Assembly (NCBI GenBank): GCA_904397185.1
Contig: CAJFOL010000095.1
Location: 1 to 7,308 of the forward strand
DNA: 7,308 nt
Origin: an uncultured Clostridia bacterium
Lineage (GTDB): Bacteria > Bacillota > Clostridia > Christensenellales > UBA1242
Direction of reading: 5' to 3'
How positions within the stretch are numbered: position 1 is the stretch's first letter; each line of letters opens with the position of its first letter. The notes beneath the pieces are model-generated. The model saw nothing but the letters and a program-made list of their open reading frames with translations. It had not been told where the DNA came from and did no database searches. Below are positions 1 through 3,905 of this stretch, piece after piece. Both the position numbers and the translations under genes were made by a program.

Positions 1-122
1 CGACTGTCCGATTAAGTGAGTAGTGGAATTAGGGTTTACTTCCGCTCTCAAGCCTAGGGGTTTGTTATAAAATTTAGACAAACAACCTCTTCCAAAAAGT
101 ATCTCAGCCACCCCAAACTTGC
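1..122. other. Left-edge non-coding region with two hairpins
   Basis: No gene is recognised here. On the + strand a hairpin pairs 17-28 with 40-50 (TGAG then AGTGGAA against TTCCGCT then CTCA, one bulged T at 21). A second pairs GTTTGT at 60-65 with ACAAAC at 78-83, with partial extension outward. Neither has a T-run, so they are not intrinsic terminators. They could be the 3' part of a structured RNA whose 5' part lies outside the window, but no known RNA family is recognised. The minus strand is also open from an ATG at 184-186 to the window edge (62 codons), but that start has no ribosome binding site and overlaps the signal peptidase gene head-on, so it is not called. Confidence 0.3.
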
Positions 123-152
123 TTGACTTAAGTTGTAAAAAGGTGTTATTAT
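123..152 (+). promoter_or_regulatory. Sigma-A type promoter of the signal peptidase gene
   Basis: TTGACT (123-128) and TATTAT (147-152) are separated by 18 bases. Transcription would begin near 159, directly before the AGGAG ribosome binding site at 161-165, giving a very short leader. Confidence 0.6.
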
Positions 153-173
153 AAAACGATAGGAGTAAATTTA

Positions 174-1100
174 GTGAATTATCCATACAAAAAGACAAAA
201 TTTGAAAAAGGAGACGAACGTTATTATTTTACCGACTTTATATATACGGAAATGAAACGAACTACGTATATGTGTTTTGTCTTGATTATGGCGATATTCC
301 TTGTCGCTTTGTTGTCGGTGAGTTACGTATTTAATAGGAGTTATCAGTATATAACCATTGAAAACAAGTCCATGCAACCGACCATCAATCCAAATCCTAT
401 CAACGTTGACGGCAAGTGGTATCAAGACTCAGTCTATATAAAATTGACACAGGATATTGATTACGGCGATATTGTCATTATTGACCGCTCAGAAGAGGAA
501 GGCGAGGATGGGTATACTGTCATCAAACGTGTTATGGCACTTGAGGGCGACCAAATAAGCATTACTTTTCTTCCAGTAGGCGAGAACGGCGAGTATGAAA
601 TTCGCTTTATTCGAATAAAGGCGGGTGATGATGTCGACCAGATTGTATATCAAGGGCAAGATGATGAGTATATTTTGTATGAAGATTATATTTTGAGTTA
701 CGATGATTGGACAGGGTGCGAAGTGCGAACTGAAGTAGATGGCACATATTATGACAGTGATTTCTATGATAAATTTCTTAGTTATGACAACTTGCCTACT
801 CATGAGGTTATTGTAAACGTCAACGGGCAGGAGCAGAGTTTTGATGTCAAATTTTTCATTGTCGGATGTGATAAGAGTGAGGATGCACCAGACCAAGTGT
901 TTTACTTGGGCGACAATCGGGCAGGAAGCAGTGATAGTAGGGGAAACGGCACGGCAGACATTGACAAAGTTGTCGGCAGAGTGATAAAGATTTTCCGCAA
1001 CGGCTATAGCATAATGACTGGTCCATGGAGTTGGGCGGAGAAGATTTACGAGTTTTTTGCTATAATATGGGAAGAACTTATCAATTATTTTACTATATAG
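174..1100 (+). CDS. lepB: Type I signal peptidase (S26 family)
   Basis: A membrane-anchored serine protease that removes signal peptides from secreted proteins at the outer face of the membrane. The 308-residue product has a short cytoplasmic N-terminus, one hydrophobic segment at about residues 34-53, and the S26 boxes in order: NKSMQPT with the nucleophile Ser66, IKRVMALEGD with the general base Lys118, and YLGDNRAGSSDSR (about 244-256), the conserved box E. The Ser/Lys dyad is intact, so activity is expected. The start is GTG at 174, supported by AGGAG at 161-165 (8-base gap) and by the promoter just upstream. The stretch between boxes D and E is about 115 residues, longer than in the small Bacillus SipS type, and rich in Asp, Glu and Tyr. 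A C-terminal aromatic segment (about 283-308) may touch the membrane. The HU gene follows after 98 bases with its own promoter, so this is probably a single-gene unit. Confidence 0.93.
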   Translation: MNYPYKKTKFEKGDERYYFTDFIYTEMKRTTYMCFVLIMAIFLVALLSVSYVFNRSYQYITIENKSMQPTINPNPINVDGKWYQDSVYIKLTQDIDYGDIVIIDRSEEEGEDGYTVIKRVMALEGDQISITFLPVGENGEYEIRFIRIKAGDDVDQIVYQGQDDEYILYEDYILSYDDWTGCEVRTEVDGTYYDSDFYDKFLSYDNLPTHEVIVNVNGQEQSFDVKFFIVGCDKSEDAPDQVFYLGDNRAGSSDSRGNGTADIDKVVGRVIKIFRNGYSIMTGPWSWAEKIYEFFAIIWEELINYFTI

Positions 1101-1111
1101 CCTAAAATCGT

Positions 1112-1140
1112 TTGTATTTAAAGGTAAAATGTGCTAAAAT
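1112..1140 (+). promoter_or_regulatory. Promoter of the HU gene, extended -10
   Basis: TTGTAT (1112-1117) and TAAAAT (1135-1140) are separated by 17 bases, and TG at 1132-1133 gives an extended -10. The start would fall near 1147. The leader can then form a 6-bp hairpin with one bulge (TTTGG and C at 1151-1157 against GCCAAA at 1170-1175) just before the ribosome binding site. Confidence 0.65.
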
Positions 1141-1198
1141 AATAACAAGGTTTGGGCGGTATGCTTAAAGCCAAAAATAAAAAAGGAGATATGACTAA

Positions 1199-1480
1199 AT
1201 GAACAAAAAACAATTTATTAAAGCACTCGCAGATAAGGCAAACTTCACACAAAAGGATGCAGGACTTGCTTTTGAAGCATTTGCAGCAACTATTGCCGAT
1301 ACTTTAAAAACAGGAGAAAAAATCTCTATTGACGGTTTTGGCACATTTGAACTTAAGAAGAAAGAAGCAAAGCAAGGTATTAATCCTAAGACCAAAGAAA
1401 AAATTATGATTCCTGCTGGTGTAACTCCAGTATTCAAATTTGGTCAAAGTTTTAAAAATCTTGTTTCAAATAAAGAATAA
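1199..1480 (+). CDS. hup: HU-family histone-like DNA-binding protein
   Basis: HU is a small dimeric nucleoid protein that bends and compacts DNA without strong sequence preference. The 93-residue length is normal for the family. Two N-terminal helices (about 3-38) are followed by the signature GFGTFEL (46-52) and the DNA-binding beta arm, which carries the conserved INPKT turn with Pro63, the residue that intercalates between base pairs in HU and IHF. The basic stretch KKKEAKQG lies at 53-60. The start is ATG at 1199 with AAGGAG ending at 1188. It is transcribed from its own extended -10 promoter and ends at a strong terminator, as expected for an abundant housekeeping protein. IHF alpha/beta subunits share the fold, but HU is the usual member in this type of organism. 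The call is secure. Confidence 0.95.
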   Translation: MNKKQFIKALADKANFTQKDAGLAFEAFAATIADTLKTGEKISIDGFGTFELKKKEAKQGINPKTKEKIMIPAGVTPVFKFGQSFKNLVSNKE

Positions 1481-1500
1481 TCATTTTTGAAAATCACTTA

Positions 1501-1532
1501 AAAATCGCTTACTTAATAGGCGATTTTTTTTA
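1501..1532. terminator. Bidirectional intrinsic terminator between hup and the rubrerythrin-like gene
   Basis: The stem AAAATCGC (1502-1509) / GCGATTTT (1521-1528) encloses an 11-base loop. It is followed by T's on the + strand (to 1532), and the A-run before it gives T's on the minus strand. It can therefore serve both converging genes. Confidence 0.85.
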
Positions 1533-1575
1533 TAATCATTATCAATTTTTTTTAAAACCAAAAACTCGAAACGAC

Positions 1576-2166
1576 CTATTTTAAATCATCTAGTGGAGGA
1601 ATAACATATCCTTTAGGATAGCCACACAGCGGACAAAAATCCCATGCCTGTTTACTGAAATCGGTGTGCCCACAGTTAGAACAGACCCAGTTTACTTTTT
1701 CTTTGGATGAGTAGAGGCTCTTGTTTTCAAATTTATCTGCCAGTTGGTGCAGAAGTTGGGCATTTTTGGTGCTGACCTCGGCAATTAAAAGAAAGTGCTG
1801 TGCTATATCCTCAAAACCTTCGTCACTTGCAAGTTTAGAAAAGTGAGGATAGACGTTTTTCGCTTGATGGTATTCAATCTCAGCCGAGTCGAGAAGTGAG
1901 GTCTTAAGAAGATGATTTTCAAAAGGATAACCTGCTTCAATATTGACGTTATCCTTAGATTTTTTTATCTTTTCAAGAATGATAGAATAAAGGCTTGAGG
2001 CATGAGCGATTTTGTTGGATGCGATTCTGTTTAAAAGGTTGCTGACATAACCATATCCCTCTCTCAAAGCACTTTTGGCAATAAAGACATATCTTGCATG
2101 GTCTTGACAGAGCCCAGCAAAAGCCCGTGCCAAGTTTTCTTTGGTAACTGAAGTATTGAAGTCCAT
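1576..2166 (-). CDS. Rubrerythrin-like protein with degenerate diiron site
   Basis: Rubrerythrins reduce hydrogen peroxide in anaerobes, using a ferritin-like diiron site fed by a C-terminal rubredoxin centre. This 196-residue protein has the normal length and order. The helical domain (about 1-150) keeps family signatures such as NLARAFAG, VYPHFSKLASDEGF and FLLIAEV. The rubredoxin domain is intact: Cys162, Cys165, Cys178 and Cys181 in WVCSNCG and FCPLCGYPKGY. By eye alignment to Desulfovibrio vulgaris rubrerythrin, most iron ligands are replaced: Glu20 by Leu19, Glu53 by Lys52, Glu97 by Gln101, and the EExH segment of the last helix by STKN (132-135). Only equivalents of His56 (His55) and Glu94 (Glu98) remain. 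It probably binds rubredoxin iron but lacks a normal diiron peroxidase site, so its role is unclear. The start is ATG at 2166-2164, directly behind AAGGAGG; a longer frame from 2217 has no such site. No clear promoter is seen; TATAAC at 2193-2188 is a possible -10. Confidence 0.85.
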   Translation of the reverse strand: MDFNTSVTKENLARAFAGLCQDHARYVFIAKSALREGYGYVSNLLNRIASNKIAHASSLYSIILEKIKKSKDNVNIEAGYPFENHLLKTSLLDSAEIEYHQAKNVYPHFSKLASDEGFEDIAQHFLLIAEVSTKNAQLLHQLADKFENKSLYSSKEKVNWVCSNCGHTDFSKQAWDFCPLCGYPKGYVIPPLDDLK

Positions 2167-2344
2167 TTTTCCTCCTTTTTTTTGTAGGTTATAAACAATT
2201 ATTCTCTCGTAACACATTTTTTAGTCATAAAAATTTTTTGTTTTTAAAATAAGAAAGAATGAATTTTTTGTCGAATATTATCAAATTAGGAAGTATTTTG
2301 TATTTTTTACAAATCTAAGTAGAAATTTTTTTGAGAAAAAATTG

Positions 2345-2356
2345 TCAAACGTTTGA
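2345..2356. promoter_or_regulatory. Perfect 12-bp palindrome, candidate operator
   Basis: TCAAACGTTTGA reads the same on both strands and overlaps the -35 element (2353-2358) of the following gene. A bound dimeric repressor would block RNA polymerase there. The regulator is not identified; the site lies in the region shared with the divergent rubrerythrin-like gene. Confidence 0.4.
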
Positions 2357-2381
2357 TTTTTGTTTCAAATTATAGTATTAT
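2353..2381 (+). promoter_or_regulatory. Promoter of the CYTH-like gene
   Basis: TTGATT (2353-2358) and TATTAT (2376-2381) are 17 bases apart, placing the transcript start near 2388. This lies downstream of the ATG at 2360 and so excludes that ATG as the start of the gene. Confidence 0.6.
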
Positions 2382-2410
2382 ATAGTTGTCAAAAGAAAAA
2401 GGGGAGTGTT

Positions 2411-3142
2411 TTGGAAAACAAGCAGGTAGAATTTGAAAATTTTAGAGAATATCATTTCGTGCTTCTTGGCTATAGCGAGTTTAAGGACGTCTATGCCAAG
2501 TTTAACGAAAATTTAAAATTCTACCGCATAGCAAGTTTAGGCAAGGCTGAAACGGTGGAAATTATCTACGATGTCCCAGAAAATACTTTGACTGAGGCTG
2601 GCATAATCATCTCAACCGTTAAAGAAAGCGGGAAACGTTACCTACGAGTAAAGAAGATAAGCCTTCTTGAGGGGGAACTTAAAAGACCGACACAGACCTA
2701 TATCTTAGGCAGACTTGACGATAACGAAGAGCCAAGCGACTACTCAATGCAGTTGTCTCAAACTATTGAAAATGCCTTTACCACGCAGTTTACAATTGAC
2801 GTTGATGACGTGGTCAAAAAGGTGGAACCTAAAATTGAAATTGATATTTCAAATGATAGGTATAAACTTATCTGTGGCAGTGGATATAGGGCGGAACTTG
2901 TTTACGAAAAAGCGACCTATAAAGATATAAAGACCAAAAAGACAGTGGAACGCGAAGGGGTTACCCTAAGACTTCCAATAGAGCCTTGCAAGGAAAGTGA
3001 TGAACTTTTAAAACTTGTTGAGCGAAAAATCGTTGAACTTGCCCCTTATAATTTGACTAGATTTGAAATTGCACAAAAACTTCTTTATCCTAAAATAGTG
3101 GAAGAGGAAGAGGATGTGCAGGACAATCAAGACGATGAGTAA
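2411..3142 (+). CDS. Divergent CYTH-like domain protein, function unknown
   Basis: The 243-residue soluble protein has no signal peptide or membrane segment. Residues 50-82 (EIIYDVP, then LTEAGI, then GKRYLRVKK) resemble the CYTH / thiamine triphosphatase-like fold, in which a Y-D-x-P strand is followed by L-x-x-A-G and a basic strand. A second basic and acidic strand region (about 150-191) would form the other half of the tunnel. CYTH enzymes act on triphosphates with divalent metal ions, but the usual N-terminal ExExK motif is not visible; the N-terminus instead has QVEFENF. Catalysis is therefore doubtful. The tail is strongly acidic (EEEEDVQDNQDDE). The start is TTG at 2411, chosen because GGGGAG (2401-2406) lies 4 bases before it and because the promoter runs through the alternative ATG at 2360. 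It is transcribed alone from a promoter overlapped by a palindromic operator candidate. The fold assignment is by eye and moderately sure; the reading frame is sure. Confidence 0.5.
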   Translation: MENKQVEFENFREYHFVLLGYSEFKDVYAKFNENLKFYRIASLGKAETVEIIYDVPENTLTEAGIIISTVKESGKRYLRVKKISLLEGELKRPTQTYILGRLDDNEEPSDYSMQLSQTIENAFTTQFTIDVDDVVKKVEPKIEIDISNDRYKLICGSGYRAELVYEKATYKDIKTKKTVEREGVTLRLPIEPCKESDELLKLVERKIVELAPYNLTRFEIAQKLLYPKIVEEEEDVQDNQDDE

Positions 3143-3152
3143 GTGGGCAAGA

Positions 3153-3326
3153 TACAAAAGATAAACACCTAAGTTACATAGGATGACAAAAAAAGTTACA
3201 AATGAGAAAACCTATTGATATACTAAAGATAACCTTTTACAAAAGAAATTTGGCATTATTTGCCTTATGAAATACAAAAGAAAAAGGGTACATATGGTAA
3301 AATAGGTCGAATTACAAAAGATAAAG
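3153..3326 (+). repeat. Six dispersed copies of a TACAAAAGATAAA-like word
   Basis: Copies begin at 3153 (TACAAAAGATAAA), 3197 (TACAAATGAGAAA), 3221 (TACTAAAGATAAC), 3238 (TACAAAAGAAATT), 3273 (TACAAAAGAAAAA) and 3313 (TACAAAAGATAAA). Spacing is irregular (17 to 44 bases). They span the region after the CYTH-like gene up to the terminator at 3325. In such A-rich DNA some of the likeness may be chance, but the first and last copies match at 13 of 13 bases. Confidence 0.45.
3196..3224 (+). promoter_or_regulatory. Candidate promoter for a small RNA
   Basis: TTACAA (3196-3201) and TATACT (3219-3224) are 17 bases apart. TG at 3216-3217 adds an extended -10. The predicted start is near 3231. Confidence 0.4.
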
Positions 3327-3359
3327 GCACTCAGCATTTTAGTTGAGTGTCTTTTTTTT
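3231..3359 (+). ncRNA. Candidate small RNA of about 130 nucleotides
   Basis: This segment runs from the start predicted by the promoter at 3196-3224 to a strong intrinsic terminator. It has no reading frame longer than 12 codons and no ribosome binding site. A small hairpin (GGCA 3252-3255 / TGCC 3261-3264) lies near its 5' end, and three copies of the TACAAAAGA word lie within it. The alternative is that this is only the 3' untranslated tail of the CYTH-like transcript. No known RNA family is recognised. Confidence 0.35.
3325..3359 (+). terminator. Intrinsic terminator after the CYTH-like gene / small RNA
   Basis: The stem AGGCACTCAGC (3325-3335) / GTTGAGTGTCT (3342-3352), with two G-U pairs, encloses the 6-base loop ATTTTA. 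The T-run extends to 3359. Confidence 0.85.
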
Positions 3360-3399
3360 GTAACCTTTCTAAGTAGGTGATGCTTTGGAAAACTGCGAT

Positions 3400-3604
3400 T
3401 GAGATTTTGTATGCCTTTAAGTTTTTTTGTTGATAAATTTTAAGGATGTTGGGGGTGAGATTTAGGATAGTTGAGAGACCTTCCTAAAGCGGGTGCGATT
3501 TTGTATGCCCGTATTATAAAAGGGTGTTTTGAGATTTAGCGGGTGAGATTTCCGATGCCAGTCTGACCGCTTTAAGTTAGGGGGGGATGGAATTTAGGAT
3601 GCCC
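3400..3604 (+). repeat. Degenerate copies of a GGGTGNGATTT...ATGCC unit
   Basis: Related copies start near 3400 (TGAGATTTTGTATGCC), 3453 (GGGTGAGATTTAGGATAG), 3491 (GGGTGCGATTTTGTATGCCC), 3541 (GGGTGAGATTTCCGATGCC) and 3584 (GGGATGGAATTTAGGATGCC). Spacing is 38 to 53 bases. The same word, with an extra GAC, forms the left arm of the large palindrome at 3635 and, in reverse complement, the unit of the tandem array after 3731. The stretch therefore belongs to one repeat family with the downstream elements. No coding potential or promoter is evident in it. Confidence 0.6.
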
Positions 3605-3639
3605 GTGTTATAAAAGGGTGTTTTGGAATTTTTGGGGTG
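3505..3639 (+). repeat. Pair of 41-bp direct repeats, 94 bases apart
   Basis: Copy A is 3505-3545 and copy B is 3599-3639. The first 27 bases (ATGCCCGT, A or G, then TTATAAAAGGGTGTTTTG) differ at one position, and both end in GGGTG. Copy B runs straight into the outer arm of the large palindrome at 3635. The CCC and GGG inside each copy could form a very short hairpin. Confidence 0.7.
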
Positions 3640-3744
3640 CGAGACTTTAAACGAAAAAAGTTTTTTTCGTTTCTTTTGTTTTTTGCTCGCAAAAACAAAA
3701 GGTATGCCTGTGCGACCCGCACAGGCATACAAAGTCTCGCACCC
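3635..3744. repeat. Interrupted 27-bp perfect inverted repeat, four-way-junction fold
   Basis: The outer arms GGGTGCGAGACTTT (3635-3648) and AAAGTCTCGCACCC (3731-3744) are perfectly complementary over 14 bp. The inner arms GTATGCCTGTGCG (3702-3714) and CGCACAGGCATAC (3718-3730) pair over 13 bp around a 3-base loop, ACC. On the right the two arms are contiguous; on the left they are split by 53 bases (3649-3701) that fold into two further hairpins. The four helices abut with no unpaired base at the junction. The right arm shows the ancestral order, so the left arm appears to have taken an insertion. The minus-strand frames here are by-products of the repeats, not genes. Confidence 0.85.
3649..3701. 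other. 53-bp double-hairpin insert inside the palindrome
   Basis: Hairpin one pairs AAACGAAAAAA (3649-3659) with TTTTTTCGTTT (3662-3672). Hairpin two pairs CTTTTGTTTTTTGC (3673-3686) with GCAAAAACAAAAG (3689-3701), with one bulged T. Removing this segment restores a continuous arm that matches the right arm exactly and resembles the free copy at 3491. No transposase-like ends or target duplication are evident. Confidence 0.65.
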
Positions 3745-3862
3745 GAACAAAGTCTCGTCCGAGTAAAGTCTCGTCCGAGTAAAGTCTCGTCCGAACAAAG
3801 TCTCGCACCCGAGCAAAGTCTCGCACCCGAGCAAAGTCTCGCCCGAACAAAGTCTCGCACCC
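3731..3862 (+). repeat. Tandem array of eight 16/18-bp units
   Basis: Units begin at 3731, 3749, 3765, 3781, 3797, 3815, 3833 and 3849. The 18-base form is AAAGTCTCGCACCCGAGC (or GAAC); the 16-base form is AAAGTCTCGTCCGAGT, or CGTCCGAAC / CGCCCGAAC endings. The mix of lengths breaks any reading frame, so the array is not protein-coding. Each unit is the reverse complement of the outer palindrome arm at 3635-3648. The last unit continues into AAAAATT (3863-3869), so 3849-3869 pairs with 3627-3648 over 21 bp with one bulged G. That makes a still larger inverted repeat enclosing the whole array. There are no spacers, so it is not a CRISPR. Confidence 0.9.
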
Positions 3863-3868
3863 AAAAAT

Positions 3869-3899
3869 TGTGATAATTAAGGGATGCTTGTCATAGATT
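3869..3899 (+). promoter_or_regulatory. Weak candidate promoter of the GPH transporter
   Basis: TTGTGA (3869-3874) and TAGATT (3894-3899) are 19 bases apart. If used, transcription would begin at about the GTG start codon (3906). The match is poor, so this is tentative. Confidence 0.22.
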
Positions 3900-3905
3900 A
3901 TTACA

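Noticed and set aside
1..186. Minus-strand open frame of 62 codons running off the left edge
   Set aside because: No ribosome binding site, head-on overlap with the signal peptidase start and promoter, and no recognised family; noted only in the edge region entry.
1191..1202. Tiny upstream frame ATG ACT AAA TGA overlapping the HU start
   Set aside because: The ATG is only 2 bases from the ribosome binding site, too close for use; the HU ATG at 1199 has normal spacing.
2189..2203. TTATAAACAATTATT as a PerR-type box upstream of the rubrerythrin-like gene
   Set aside because: Arm spacing is off by one from the PerR consensus and half of the positions mismatch; in AT-rich DNA this is expected by chance.
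2167..2217. Upstream ATG giving a 213-residue rubrerythrin-like protein
   Set aside because: The extra 17 residues do not match the family, and the strong AAGGAGG sits directly before the inner ATG at 2166-2164.
2360..2410. Upstream ATG giving a 260-residue form of the CYTH-like protein
   Set aside because: The promoter -10 (2376-2381) lies inside this extension, and the ribosome binding site fits the TTG at 2411.
3268..3306. 12-codon frame (MKYKRKRVHMVK) inside the candidate small RNA
   Set aside because: No ribosome binding site and A-rich composition; short frames like this are common by chance.
3731..3862. Possible CRISPR array
   Set aside because: The repeats are directly adjacent with no unique spacers, unit length is 16-18 bases, and no cas gene is present.
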